From positions 310,001-374,000 of the forward strand of contig NZ_HG917868.1 in assembly GCF_000577895.1 (NCBI RefSeq): a DNA stretch of 64,000 bases. The letters are read 5' to 3'. The translations under genes were made by a program, and so were the position numbers. This DNA comes from Clostridium bornimense (GTDB lineage: Bacteria; Bacillota; Clostridia; Clostridiales; Clostridiaceae). The first letter of the stretch is position 1. Each line of letters opens with the position of its first letter. The notes beneath the pieces were generated by a model that was not told where the DNA came from, made no database searches, and saw nothing but the letters and a program-made list of their open reading frames with translations. Of this stretch, positions 25,278-37,367 are shown piece by piece.

Positions 25278-26840
25278 GTGAGCAAGATTAATCTTGATAT
25301 TACAGAAGTTGAAAGTCGTGAACAACGATTGGGTACAATCATTGCTTGGGATGGTAAAGCATCAGATTTAGCAGCACAATCAGCTTATGAAAGGAGAGGT
25401 TCTGGCTGTAAAGGTAGAGGTTCTGGATGCAAACTTTGTGAAGTAAAAGGCCCTTTTAGTCAAGGATCAGTTTGTAGTGAGCAGATGGTAGAGTGTCAGG
25501 CTGGAAACGTAAGAGATGCTGTTCTTATTCAACACGCACCAATAGGTTGTGCAGCTGGACAAGTACCTTATAATTCAATATATAGAAATGGATTAAAGCT
25601 TAGAAATCATGATGTTGAAAATATAAGAATAATTTGTACCAATCTTCAAGAAAGTGATATGGTTTTTGGAGCACTAGATAAATTAAAACAATCTATAAAT
25701 GATGCTTTTGAGAGATATAATCCGAAGGCAATATTTGTATCTACAGCATGTGCTACTGGTATTATAGGAGAAGATATTGAAAGTGTAGCAGTTGAGATGG
25801 AGAGTGAGCTTGGGATACCAGTTATACCACTTCAATGTGAAGGCTTTAGATCTAAACACTGGAGTACTGGATTTGATGCCACACAACATGGAATATTAAG
25901 ACAAATTGTAAAAAAGAATCCTAAAAAACAAGAGGATTTAGTTAATGTAATAAATCTTTGGGGATCAGATGTATTTACTCCAATGTTAAAGGAATTAAAT
26001 CTTAGAGTAAATTACGTAGTAGATTTAGCCACAGTAGATGATTTAGCAATGCTTTCAGAAGCAGCAGCAACAGTTGGATTTTGTTATACATTATCTTCAT
26101 ATATGGCTGCAGCATTAGAGCAAGAATTTGGTGTTCCAGAGGTAAAGGCACCACAACCTTATGGATTTAAAGGTACAGATGCTTGGCTTAGAGAAATAGC
26201 AAAAGTAACACATAGAGAAGAATTAGCAGAGGCGTATATAGAAAGAGAACATAAGAGAGTTGCACCTAGAATTGCGGAGTTAAGAGAAAAACTTAAGGGA
26301 GTAAAAGGATATGTAGCTACGGGTTCAGCTTATGCTCATGGTCTCATAGTTGTATTAAGAGAACTTGGTATAGAAGTTAATGGTTCTTTAGTTTTCCATC
26401 ATGATCCTGTTTATGATAGTGGTGATCCTAAGCAAGATTCGTTGAGTCATCTTATTAATAATTATGGTGATGTACCTTCTTTCAACGTTAGTAATAGACA
26501 ACAATTTCAACTTTATGGTTTCTTAAAAGAAGTAAAGCCTGATTTTATGCTTATTAGACATAATGGATTAGCACCATTAGCATCAAGACTTGGTATACCA
26601 GCAGCACCACTTGGTGATGAGCATATAGCTATAGGATATCAAGGAATTATTAATTTAGGAGAGGCAATTTTAGATGTTCTTGCGCATAAGAAATTCCATA
26701 ATGATTTAAAGGAACATGTTAAATTACCTTATAAAAAGTGGTGGCTTGATCAAAAAGACCCATATATTTTAGCAAAGCATCCTGAACTTATAGAAGATTA
26801 TAAAGATGATTATAAAAAGAATGTTGAAGAGGCGTTATAA
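25278..26840 (+). CDS. NifD-like catalytic subunit, pair 2 (methylthio-alkane reductase type)
   Basis: Alpha subunit of 520 residues, GTG start after AAAGGGGATG. P-cluster ligands by alignment are Cys66, Cys91 (HAPIGCAAG) and Cys158 (TACATGIIGED). The cofactor cysteine is Cys269 (GFCYTL), and a candidate histidine ligand, His449 in LGDEHIAIGYQG, lies a few residues from the position of NifD His442. Gln191 and His195 of NifD are replaced by Trp195 and Phe199, so it is unlikely to fix N2. An N-terminal Cys/Gly-rich segment with GSGCK twice (Cys44, Cys51, Cys54) is unusual. With the K-like and NifH-like genes directly behind it, this is the best candidate for the catalytic C-S bond-cleaving enzyme. 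Confidence 0.88.
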   Translation: MSKINLDITEVESREQRLGTIIAWDGKASDLAAQSAYERRGSGCKGRGSGCKLCEVKGPFSQGSVCSEQMVECQAGNVRDAVLIQHAPIGCAAGQVPYNSIYRNGLKLRNHDVENIRIICTNLQESDMVFGALDKLKQSINDAFERYNPKAIFVSTACATGIIGEDIESVAVEMESELGIPVIPLQCEGFRSKHWSTGFDATQHGILRQIVKKNPKKQEDLVNVINLWGSDVFTPMLKELNLRVNYVVDLATVDDLAMLSEAAATVGFCYTLSSYMAAALEQEFGVPEVKAPQPYGFKGTDAWLREIAKVTHREELAEAYIEREHKRVAPRIAELREKLKGVKGYVATGSAYAHGLIVVLRELGIEVNGSLVFHHDPVYDSGDPKQDSLSHLINNYGDVPSFNVSNRQQFQLYGFLKEVKPDFMLIRHNGLAPLASRLGIPAAPLGDEHIAIGYQGIINLGEAILDVLAHKKFHNDLKEHVKLPYKKWWLDQKDPYILAKHPELIEDYKDDYKKNVEEAL

Positions 26841-26854
26841 GGGGGTATAAGTGT

Positions 26855-29072
<2,218 letters not shown>

Positions 29073-29106
29073 ATCCTTAAAAGAAATATAGAATAATTAA
29101 TAATAA

Positions 29107-29142
29107 AAACTGTTTCATTAATTTATGAGGCAGTTTTTTTAT
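29107..29142 (+). terminator. Terminator of the sulfur/nitrogenase-like cluster
   Basis: AAACTGTTTCAT pairs with ATGAGGCAGTTTT around a short loop and is followed by a T run, 35 bases after the nifH-like stop. It closes the 13-kb cluster. Confidence 0.85.
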
Positions 29143-29246
29143 TTATTAATAATGGATGTATATAAATAATGTTTACAAAATGATTTTTAAATTCTTTATA
29201 TATAATGAATTAGCTAATTCAAAAGAAAAAATAAGGAGTATTTTTT

Positions 29247-30041
29247 ATGAAAATAGAACAACAATTAATAGATTCAGATAAATATAAGGTAAAGTGCCCA
29301 TATAGTATGGAGCCTATAGGTATATGCATACATAATACTGCTAATGATGCTAGTGCTCAAAGTGAAATAAACTATATGAAAAGTAATAACAATTCAGTAA
29401 GTTTTCATATAGCAATTGATAATAGCAAGGCTATTCAAGCAATTCCATTTAATAGAAATACCTGGCATGCTGGAGATGGTTCAAAGGGTAAAGGAAATAG
29501 AAAGTATATATCAATTGAGATTTGTTATTCAAAGAGTGGAGGAGACAAGTTTATAAAAGCAGAAAAAAATGCAGCAAAGGTAACTGCTCAGTTATTAAAG
29601 AAATATGGATGGACTACATCAGCAGTTAAAAAACATCAAGATTTTAGTAATAAATATTGTCCTCATAGAACTTTAGACATGGGATGGAGTAGGTTTGTAA
29701 ATATGGTTAAAAAGGAATATAACGGGAATAGTAATGACAACGTATATAGAGTAAGAAAGAGTTGGGCAGATGAGTCAAGTCAAGTAGGAGCTTATAGTGT
29801 ACTTGCAAATGCCATAAAAAAATGCGATGAACATAAAGGATATTCAGTATTTAACGGTAATGGAAAGAAAGTATATCCAAAGTCTGTAACAATGTATAGA
29901 GTAAGAAAGAAATGGTCAGATGAATCGAGCCAAATAGGCGCATTTAAAGAATTAGATAACGCTATAGAATTATGTGACAAAAATAAAGGTAAAGGATATT
30001 CAGTATTTGATAATGATGGACTTGTAGTATATTCTGCATAA
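29247..30041 (+). CDS. N-acetylmuramoyl-L-alanine amidase with two C-terminal repeats
   Basis: Amidase_2/PGRP-type zinc hydrolase that cuts the bond between muramic acid and the stem peptide. Zinc ligands are visible as His29 (CIHNTAND), a central WHAGDG and His140 (KYCPHRT). Two repeats of about 45 residues follow at 167 and 217, each starting YRVRK and containing DESSQxGA and GYSVF, most likely wall-binding units. There is no signal peptide, as in phage endolysins, but no holin or other phage gene is near. The AAGGAG site supports the start. Confidence 0.85.
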   Translation: MKIEQQLIDSDKYKVKCPYSMEPIGICIHNTANDASAQSEINYMKSNNNSVSFHIAIDNSKAIQAIPFNRNTWHAGDGSKGKGNRKYISIEICYSKSGGDKFIKAEKNAAKVTAQLLKKYGWTTSAVKKHQDFSNKYCPHRTLDMGWSRFVNMVKKEYNGNSNDNVYRVRKSWADESSQVGAYSVLANAIKKCDEHKGYSVFNGNGKKVYPKSVTMYRVRKKWSDESSQIGAFKELDNAIELCDKNKGKGYSVFDNDGLVVYSA

Positions 30042-30100
30042 AACCTTGATGTATATTACGATAAGTTAAGAATAGAGTAATTTTTTAATAAGGTATATGG

Positions 30101-30148
30101 ACTGTTGAAAAACTGATTTTTAGTTAGTTTTTCAACAGTTTATTTTTT
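30101..30148 (+). terminator. Terminator after the amidase gene
   Basis: ACTGTTGAAAAACT pairs with AGTTTTTCAACAGT and is followed by TTATTTTTTAT. Confidence 0.9.
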
Positions 30149-30259
30149 ATTATGAATATACTAGTTAATTTCTTAAGAAATTCTTACAAACAACGTACAA
30201 TAATCTGAAAAACATTTATTTATGCTATAATTTAGAAAAAACCTTATAGGAGGAACAGA

Positions 30260-32623
30260 ATGGGGAAGTGGTTTAAAAAATTATCATTACTAACTATGAC
30301 AATAATCATTTTGTGTACAATCTTTAGACCTTATGATGCAAAAGCAAGTAAAAGTTCTAAGGTGGAGATTAATGCAACTTATGGAATTGAAGGAAAATAT
30401 AAAGGGTCATCCTCTATTCCTATAAATGTTGAGGTTAGCAATACTACAGAAAAAGATATTAAAGGAACTGTTGAAATAAGGGTAAATTCTGATTATGGTG
30501 ATACATATGATGCCTATGCTAAAGAAGTAGTTTTAGGCAATGGGAAAACAGAACATATAACAATACCAATAAATTTAGGAGAAGAAAATAAAAAAGCTAC
30601 AGTAGTATTTCTGGAAAAAGATAAGGAAGTAGCAAAGAAAAAAATATTAATTGATTCAGGCAGAGTATTAGATTATGACTTATTTATGGGTACATTGACT
30701 GATGATTTTAATGGAATAAGTTATCTTAGCGATATGAATTTTGAATATGATAATAATAAATTTGGAGATGTAGGAACTGGAAAGGTTACTAATGTTCCAT
30801 TATCACTAGATCAATTAGGTGGTAATATTGGAAACTTTGAAGCACTAGATGTGATAGTAATAAATAATTTTTCTATTTCAAAACTACAAGAAATTCATTA
30901 TAAAAATTTAGAGAATTGGGTTAAGAATGGTGGGACCTTAATTATAGGGACTGGAGTAAATGCAAGTAAAACTGTAAATGGAATAAGTAATCGACTATTA
31001 GATTTAACAGTAGGTGGTAAAGAAGATAAAAGTATAAATATATTAGGTAATAATCTAGTAACTACAGTTGCTAATTTAAATATTAATAATTCTAATAAAG
31101 AATTAGAATCTGATAGTGATACATTAATTTATTCTGTAAAGAAGGAAAAAGGACGTATATATGTAGCTACTTTTGATTTAGGAACAGAACCAATAACATC
31201 ATTTCATGGAAATAAGGAAATTTGGCAAAAAATCTTAATTGAAGATTTAAGTAAAGAACTTGAAAATTATCAGATGTATGGAGGATATTATTACAATAGT
31301 TCTTCAAATAATATTCCAATGAATAAAGAAATAAATTTTACATTAATTGTTGTAGTATTCTTTATTTATGTATTAGTGATTGGACTAGGAGCATATCTTA
31401 TTTTGAAAAAAATTAAGAAAAACGAGTATTTATGGATAGCGATACCAGTACTATCTATAGTATTTACAGTAGCAATATACGGTTTAGGAAGTTCTACTAG
31501 ATTTAAGGATATTATACTTAATCAAGTAAATATAATAAATGTAGATGAAGATGGAATTGGTACAGTTAAAGGAAATATAGGTATAGCTAATAAAAGTAAA
31601 GATGATTTACTTGTGGAAGAGGTAGAAGGGACAAGTCTTGATTATGTTACCAATAATTATGGATATTATGGGGATACAAGTAGTGAGCCAACAAAATTAG
31701 GTGTAAAGACAATATATAAAAATGAAAAGGCATTTTATGAATTTAAAGATAATGGAGCATTAAACCTTAGAAACTTTTCGATAATTGGTAGAGAAGAATC
31801 GGTAGGTAAATTAGAAACAAAGCTTAACTATGTAAATGACGGTATATCAGGAACTATTAAAAATAATTTAGGATGTAATATTGAAAAATTATTTGTTATC
31901 TCTGGAAGTAGTATATGGGATTTAGGAGAAATGGATGAGGGCAAGGAAATTGAAATAAATAAAATGAAAAGTAGTTATAATGGCGGCCTTGAACAGTATT
32001 CATATGATATGACTAATGATTATTATATGGGGAATAGAAATGATAATAAGTATAAGAATCTATTTATTAACTCGCAAATACTAACTTCGTTATCTCAGGA
32101 ATTAGACAATAGTGGTGTATATTATATTGCTATTACTGATAAGGAAATAGATTATGGTTTCAATTTTGATAAGAAGAAATTATCTAAATATGATATAACC
32201 ACAATGATAGGACAAGTAGATATAGAATTTAAGGACGAAAATGGGAACTTAAATTATCCAGCAGGATATTTCAATATGGATATTGTCACTATGAGTCAAG
32301 GTATAAGTATTGATAGAGGATCAGTAATTTGGGGAAATGGGACAATTGAAATGGACTACAATATAGATAATAATGTAAATGTACAAAACATAGGTTTTTC
32401 TATACCAAGTAGTAATTATTCTTATAATAATAATGAAGAAATTGAGATTTACAATAATAATACAAGTAAATATGATAAATTTGAATTGAAAACTGGTAAA
32501 ATATGCGACATTAGTGATTTTAAGAGTTATTTAAAAGATAATACTATAAGAGTGAGAATAATTGCTAATCAAGAAGAAGGAATGACTATTCCACAAATAT
32601 CTGTATCAGGGAGGGAGAAATAA
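30260..32623 (+). CDS. Membrane-anchored extracytoplasmic protein linked to an ABC exporter
   Basis: 787 residues. An N-terminal signal-like helix (LSLLTMTIIILCTIF) is followed by a large Asn/Asp/Lys-rich outer domain. Two membrane helices follow around residues 355-410 (FTLIVVVFFIYVLVIGLGAY and a second), and another long Asn-rich domain follows them. A segment around 190-250 (LDVIVINNFSISKLQ, then NWVKNGGTLIIGTG) looks like the glutamine-amidotransferase-like fold also seen at 40083. Its stop overlaps the ABC ATPase start (TAATG), so the two work together. Exact function is unknown. Confidence 0.7.
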   Translation: MGKWFKKLSLLTMTIIILCTIFRPYDAKASKSSKVEINATYGIEGKYKGSSSIPINVEVSNTTEKDIKGTVEIRVNSDYGDTYDAYAKEVVLGNGKTEHITIPINLGEENKKATVVFLEKDKEVAKKKILIDSGRVLDYDLFMGTLTDDFNGISYLSDMNFEYDNNKFGDVGTGKVTNVPLSLDQLGGNIGNFEALDVIVINNFSISKLQEIHYKNLENWVKNGGTLIIGTGVNASKTVNGISNRLLDLTVGGKEDKSINILGNNLVTTVANLNINNSNKELESDSDTLIYSVKKEKGRIYVATFDLGTEPITSFHGNKEIWQKILIEDLSKELENYQMYGGYYYNSSSNNIPMNKEINFTLIVVVFFIYVLVIGLGAYLILKKIKKNEYLWIAIPVLSIVFTVAIYGLGSSTRFKDIILNQVNIINVDEDGIGTVKGNIGIANKSKDDLLVEEVEGTSLDYVTNNYGYYGDTSSEPTKLGVKTIYKNEKAFYEFKDNGALNLRNFSIIGREESVGKLETKLNYVNDGISGTIKNNLGCNIEKLFVISGSSIWDLGEMDEGKEIEINKMKSSYNGGLEQYSYDMTNDYYMGNRNDNKYKNLFINSQILTSLSQELDNSGVYYIAITDKEIDYGFNFDKKKLSKYDITTMIGQVDIEFKDENGNLNYPAGYFNMDIVTMSQGISIDRGSVIWGNGTIEMDYNIDNNVNVQNIGFSIPSSNYSYNNNEEIEIYNNNTSKYDKFELKTGKICDISDFKSYLKDNTIRVRIIANQEEGMTIPQISVSGREK

Positions 32624-33549
32624 TGCTGTCTATTAAAGGATTGGAAAAGACATATGGAGATTTTAAAGCATTAAATGGTTTAGACCTTACGATAAATAAA
32701 GGTGAGATATTTGGCTTTATTGGCCCTAATGGTGCAGGGAAAAGTACTACAATGAAGATAGTATCAGGATTATTAACTCCTGATAGTGGTGAAGTTTATG
32801 TAGATGGTATAGATGCTATAAAAAGAAATAAGGAACTAAAAGAGAAAATTGGATATATGCCAGATTTCTTTGGAGTTTATGATAATTTAAAAGCTATAGA
32901 GTATTTAGAGTTTTATGGATCTATCTATGGTTTAAGTTATAGTGAAGGAAAAAAAATTGGGATGGATTTGCTAGAATTGGTAAATCTTAAGGATAAATCA
33001 GAATCTTATGTTGATGGATTATCTAGAGGTATGAAACAAAGACTTTGTTTAGCTAGATGCCTTATGCATAATCCAAAGTTACTTATACTTGATGAACCTG
33101 CTTCTGGAATGGATCCTCGAGCTAGATTTGAGATGAAGAATATATTAAAGAATTTAAGAGAAATGGACAAAACTATAATAGTAAGTTCTCATATATTATC
33201 AGAGCTTGGTGAGATATGTACTAATATAGGTATTATAGAAAGAGGTAAAATGGTATGCCAAGGTACTGTAGAAGAGATTATGGAAGAAGCAAAAGGAAAT
33301 AATCCTTTGTTTATTACAGTAATAGATGGAGTAGAAGAAGCTATAAAGGTATTAAAAGAGATTCCTACTATAGGTAAAGTTACTTTTGATAAAAATAAAA
33401 TTACTGCTAGTTTAAGTGGTGATGAAGCTGAAGCAGCCGAAGTTCTTAGAACCTTGATTAATAGAAATATAAAAGTTACTTCGTTTAATAAGTCTGAAGG
33501 AAATCTTGAAGATTTATTTATAAAGTTAACTGAGAATATTGAAAGTTAG
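32623..33549 (+). CDS. ABC transporter ATP-binding protein
   Basis: ATPase of the CcmA/GldA type: Walker A GPNGAGKSTTMK, signature LSRGMKQRL and Walker B LLILDEPASGMDP, then the H-loop in VSSHILSEL. 308 residues, with a C-terminal regulatory extension common in exporters. It is coupled to the membrane protein before it and the permease 11 bases after. It is probably an exporter or a mechanical ABC complex, since no binding protein is present. Confidence 0.9.
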   Translation: MLSIKGLEKTYGDFKALNGLDLTINKGEIFGFIGPNGAGKSTTMKIVSGLLTPDSGEVYVDGIDAIKRNKELKEKIGYMPDFFGVYDNLKAIEYLEFYGSIYGLSYSEGKKIGMDLLELVNLKDKSESYVDGLSRGMKQRLCLARCLMHNPKLLILDEPASGMDPRARFEMKNILKNLREMDKTIIVSSHILSELGEICTNIGIIERGKMVCQGTVEEIMEEAKGNNPLFITVIDGVEEAIKVLKEIPTIGKVTFDKNKITASLSGDEAEAAEVLRTLINRNIKVTSFNKSEGNLEDLFIKLTENIES

Positions 33550-33560
33550 GGGGAAGAGAT

Positions 33561-34424
33561 ATGAGAATAAATCCAGTGTTAAAAAATGAGGGAAGACTTG
33601 CTACTAGAAATATTAGATTTTCTATGATGATATTAGTTTTTATAGCTTTGCTATCATTAGGAGGTGTAATTTTATTTAAGATAAATATTGGTGATGCTAT
33701 TGCAAGAGGAATAGATTTATCAGGAAACATATTTATATACATAAGTATAGCCTTTATTGAAGCAATTTTATTACTTTTTATTGTTCCAGCGCTAACATCA
33801 ACAGCTATATGTTCGGAGAGAGAAAAGCAAACTTTAGATATATTGTTATCTACTAGTATGAGTCCGTTATCTATAGTTGTTGGAAAACTTATATCATCTG
33901 TAAGTAAAGTTGTAATAATGATAATTGCCACTATGCCTGTATATGCAATAACGTTTTTTATTGGTGGGGTTAATGTAGGAAATATCGTTTCTTTAAGTTT
34001 ATTTTTTATAGTTACTACTTTCTTTGTAGGTGCTATTGGGTTATTTATTTCAACAGTTATTAAAACATCAAAGGCAGCTACAGCGATAACCTATGGGGTT
34101 ACGTTATTTATATTTATTGCTATTTTAATAATAGCAGCAATATGGATGGTTATATCAGCTAAGAATAATGTTTCTACTGGGGTAAGTGATGTTAATCTAC
34201 CTATATTTTGTTACTTAAGTCCTATTATTGGTTTTATATCAATGTTAATAGATCAATTAGGAGGAACACAATTTGGAGTGATTGGGAATATAGATTTTAT
34301 TCCGTATAGTGATTATGCAGTATTGATTTCTATAGCAGTTCAATTAGTAATAACAGGTATACTAGTATTGCTATCAGCATATAAGTTAAATCCATTAAAT
34401 AGAAAGAAGATAATTAAAAAATAA
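33561..34424 (+). CDS. ABC-2 type permease
   Basis: 287 residues with six membrane helices. A SREKQTLDILLSTSMSP-like motif near residue 90 (sequence EREKQTLDILLSTSM) is the coupling-helix signature of ABC-2 permeases such as GldF and NatB. It partners the ATPase just upstream. The GGGGGAAGAG site precedes the ATG. Confidence 0.88.
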   Translation: MRINPVLKNEGRLATRNIRFSMMILVFIALLSLGGVILFKINIGDAIARGIDLSGNIFIYISIAFIEAILLLFIVPALTSTAICSEREKQTLDILLSTSMSPLSIVVGKLISSVSKVVIMIIATMPVYAITFFIGGVNVGNIVSLSLFFIVTTFFVGAIGLFISTVIKTSKAATAITYGVTLFIFIAILIIAAIWMVISAKNNVSTGVSDVNLPIFCYLSPIIGFISMLIDQLGGTQFGVIGNIDFIPYSDYAVLISIAVQLVITGILVLLSAYKLNPLNRKKIIKK

Positions 34425-34443
34425 GAAATAAAGGGTGAATGGT

Positions 34444-35982
34444 GTGAAGGCTTTAGAAAAAGAAATAGATAAATTTATAAAAAAAGCCTCAATAAAGATA
34501 GGGGTAAATTTTTTCATAAGAAATTTAGTAATTAGTGTAAATATTGCTTTAGGTATTTCTATTTTGATAATAGGTTTATCACTATTTTTGCCTATGCCTT
34601 TTAGGGTTGAGTTAGCTTATGGAAGTATCATTGTTTTAGTGATGCTTTCCATAGGCTATTCTTTTATAAGAAGGTATAGAAGGAAGCAGGTAGCACTAAT
34701 AGTTGATTCTAAGGGGTTAAAGGAGAGGGTAACTACATATTTAGAGTTAAGAGATAGGGAAGATGATTTTGCAAAAGCACAAAGAGAAGATACGTTAGTT
34801 GCAGTAAGAGAATTTAATACAAAGGATAAACTTCCGATAAAGTTCCCTAAAAAAGAAGCGATGTTAGCTGTAGTACTTATAGTAGTATGTATTTTGATGT
34901 CTTTTATAACTACTTCAGCTACTGAAAAAGGTAATAAGATTAGAGAGTTAAATAAAATAAAGAAAGATATGATAGAGGAAATTAATAAAGAGGAAAATAA
35001 GATTGATCAGTTAAAGAATCTTACTGAGGAAGAAAAGAAAGAACTAAAGGATGTGTTAGATAAGGCAAAGGATCAAATAAAAGAAAGTGATAAGAAAGAA
35101 GAATTAGATAAAGCTAATGAAAGATTAGAAAAAAAGTTAGAAACTTTAAAGGATAATCTTAAATCAGAAGAAGGAAAAAAAGATATAGATAAAATAAAAG
35201 ATAACTTATTAAAAGAAGCTAAAGAGAATATGAAAAAGGAAGCTCAAAAAGATGAGAATGAAGTAAAGAATAATTTAATGAAGACAGAAGAAGGTAAGAA
35301 ATTATTAGATGCTTTAGAAACTGGGGACAAAGAAAAAATATCAGAAGCTGTGAGTAATTTAAATAAATCACTAGATAGCCTTAGTGATGTTGAAAAAAGT
35401 AAGTTAAGTAATAGTTTTTCAGAAGCAGCATCAGCAGTAAATAGTGATGAACTTAAGGAAGCATTAAATAGTGCATCCGATGGAGTTATGGATGGAGAGA
35501 TAAATGAGAATGATCTATCAGGAGCACTTGCATCAATGAAATCAAAAAGTAGTGGTAGTAATAAATCAGAAAGTGGTAATGGCAATGGTTCTGGATCTGG
35601 TGATGGAGAAGGTGATGGATCAGGAAATGGTTCTGGTAATGGATCAGGAAATGGCAGTGGAAATGGATCAGGAAATGGAGCAGGTTGGAATACTGGAAGT
35701 AAAAATGGAAATGAAAAAGTTGATACTACAAAGTCTTCAGAGGAAATTTATATACCAGGTAGAGAAGTAGGCAGTGATAGTAACTTATCAGGGGGAAAAA
35801 ATGAAGATGGAAATACACAAAATATCACTACTGAAAATGGAATCAATACTAGTGGTAGTAAGGACAGTTACACTAAATATGTTGAAGATTATAGTGACGA
35901 AGCATTAAATAATTTAGATAGTTCAACGATGCCAGATAGTTTGAAAGGCGTAATCAAGGATTATTTTGAGGGACTAAGATAA
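34444..35982 (+). CDS. Membrane protein with coiled coil and Gly/Ser/Asn repeat linker
   Basis: Two membrane helices near the N-terminus (about 25-75) and a third at 135-160 precede a highly charged coiled coil (about 170-290). A low-complexity stretch near 375-415 made of SGNG units follows, and a short folded end closes the protein. It looks like a tethering or scaffold protein in the envelope. GTG at 34444 is preferred, as AAAGGGTG sits 7 bases upstream; the GTG at 34435 overlaps that site. No family is recognised. A dispersed repeat follows directly after the stop. Confidence 0.65.
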   Translation: MKALEKEIDKFIKKASIKIGVNFFIRNLVISVNIALGISILIIGLSLFLPMPFRVELAYGSIIVLVMLSIGYSFIRRYRRKQVALIVDSKGLKERVTTYLELRDREDDFAKAQREDTLVAVREFNTKDKLPIKFPKKEAMLAVVLIVVCILMSFITTSATEKGNKIRELNKIKKDMIEEINKEENKIDQLKNLTEEEKKELKDVLDKAKDQIKESDKKEELDKANERLEKKLETLKDNLKSEEGKKDIDKIKDNLLKEAKENMKKEAQKDENEVKNNLMKTEEGKKLLDALETGDKEKISEAVSNLNKSLDSLSDVEKSKLSNSFSEAASAVNSDELKEALNSASDGVMDGEINENDLSGALASMKSKSSGSNKSESGNGNGSGSGDGEGDGSGNGSGNGSGNGSGNGSGNGAGWNTGSKNGNEKVDTTKSSEEIYIPGREVGSDSNLSGGKNEDGNTQNITTENGINTSGSKDSYTKYVEDYSDEALNNLDSSTMPDSLKGVIKDYFEGLR

Positions 35983-35984
35983 GA

Positions 35985-36325
35985 CATGGCACAGGTATCA
36001 GGGCACATGGCACAGGTATGGATGAAATTCCTTTGGGGAATTTCTTAAAATATAAGTGTTTAGCTTGGAGTATAGAATAGATTAGTTTTCTTAAGGAAGT
36101 TGTATTCTATATAAAACTATTACAGGGGGCTAATGAAAGTTGCACTTTCATGTAGCATGGACTAGGAACTATTAATTTGTGAAAAACAACATTTAAGTAT
36201 AATAGTTTAATATACGAACTAAACACATCTATTAACTACAATTGTGAAATGAAAATTGATTGAATTGCCTGAATTGAAAACTGCCGTCCGAAGGACTAAA
36301 ATATTTTCCTGTCAGGGGAAATTAA
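35985..36325 (+). repeat. Dispersed intergenic repeat, copy D
   Basis: It starts 3 bases after a stop codon with ATGGCACAGG direct repeats, then the GATGAAATTCC hairpin, the TAGATTAGTTTTCTTAAG block, GGGGGCTAATGAAAGTTGCA with its hairpin partner, and a diverged CTGTCAGGGGAAATTAACC end. It separates the ABC-type genes from moxR. Confidence 0.75.
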
Positions 36326-36380
36326 CCATAATTGCGAAATGTGAATTGATTGAAATGTGAATTGAAATAGGAGTGATATT

Positions 36381-37364
36381 ATGAAGATAAATGAGGATAT
36401 GATAAAGGAGATTGCAGATAGGTTGCAACAGTGTGAGGAGGAGATTGGGAAAGGTATAATTGGTCAAAGGGAAATAGTGAGACAAGTTCTAATTGCTATA
36501 TTTTCAGGTGGGAATGTTTTATTAGAGGGTATGCCGGGGCTTGGGAAAACTCAATTAGTAAAAACAATAGCAAGGGTATTAAATTTAGATTTCTCAAGGA
36601 TTCAATTTACACCAGATCTTATGCCTGCTGATGTTGTTGGAACTAATGTTGTTTCTAAGGAAAATGATAGAACAGAGTTTAAGTTTGAAAAAGGACCAGT
36701 GTTTACAAATCTTTTATTGGCTGATGAAATAAATAGAGCAACGCCAAAGACACAGTCAGCTTTATTAGAAGCTATGGGTGAAAAATCTGTAACAGTAGGT
36801 AAGACAACATATACTTTACCAAAGCCGTTTATGGTGCTGGCAACACAAAATCCAGTGGAGCAAGAGGGAACATATCCATTACCAGAGGCTCAACTTGATA
36901 GATTTCAATTTAAGGTTAAGGTTGAATTTCCTACATTAGATGAATTAAAAGAAATTATGGACTTAACTCTTTCAAATGAAGAGGTAGAAATAAGGCCTAT
37001 TATAGATGGAGAAGAAATAATAAAACTTCGAGAGATAATAAGAGAAGTTCCTATGGCTGATGCTGTAAAAGAATATGCTTTAAAGGTTATTTTAGCTACA
37101 CATCCAGAACTTCCAGAAGGACATGAAATGGCAAAAAAATATATCGAAGTAGGGGCAAGTCCTAGAGCAGCACAAGGTTTATTTGGTGGTGCAAAGGTAA
37201 GAGCAATTATGGAAGGTAGATATAATGTATCCTTTGAAGATATTCAAGTTATGGCATATCCAATATTAAGACATAGAATTGCTATAAATTTTGATGGTAT
37301 AACTGATGGAGTAACTGAAGAAGATTTGATAAAGAAAATTTTAGATGATTTAAAGGTTGTGTAA
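36381..37364 (+). CDS. MoxR-family AAA+ ATPase
   Basis: AAA_3-type ATPase of 327 residues: Walker A GMPGLGKTQ, Walker B LLADEINRATPKTQSALLEAM and sensor region ATQNPVEQEGTYPLPEAQLDRF. MoxR proteins act as chaperone-like factors that mature or activate a VWA-domain partner. Here the DUF58 and two VWA genes follow at once. The TAGGAGTG site supports the start. Confidence 0.93.
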   Translation: MKINEDMIKEIADRLQQCEEEIGKGIIGQREIVRQVLIAIFSGGNVLLEGMPGLGKTQLVKTIARVLNLDFSRIQFTPDLMPADVVGTNVVSKENDRTEFKFEKGPVFTNLLLADEINRATPKTQSALLEAMGEKSVTVGKTTYTLPKPFMVLATQNPVEQEGTYPLPEAQLDRFQFKVKVEFPTLDELKEIMDLTLSNEEVEIRPIIDGEEIIKLREIIREVPMADAVKEYALKVILATHPELPEGHEMAKKYIEVGASPRAAQGLFGGAKVRAIMEGRYNVSFEDIQVMAYPILRHRIAINFDGITDGVTEEDLIKKILDDLKVV

Positions 37365-37367
37365 GCA

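Noticed and set aside
29247-30041. Prophage lysis gene
   Set aside because: The amidase lacks a signal peptide like an endolysin, but no holin, tail, integrase or attachment site lies nearby, and it has its own terminator.
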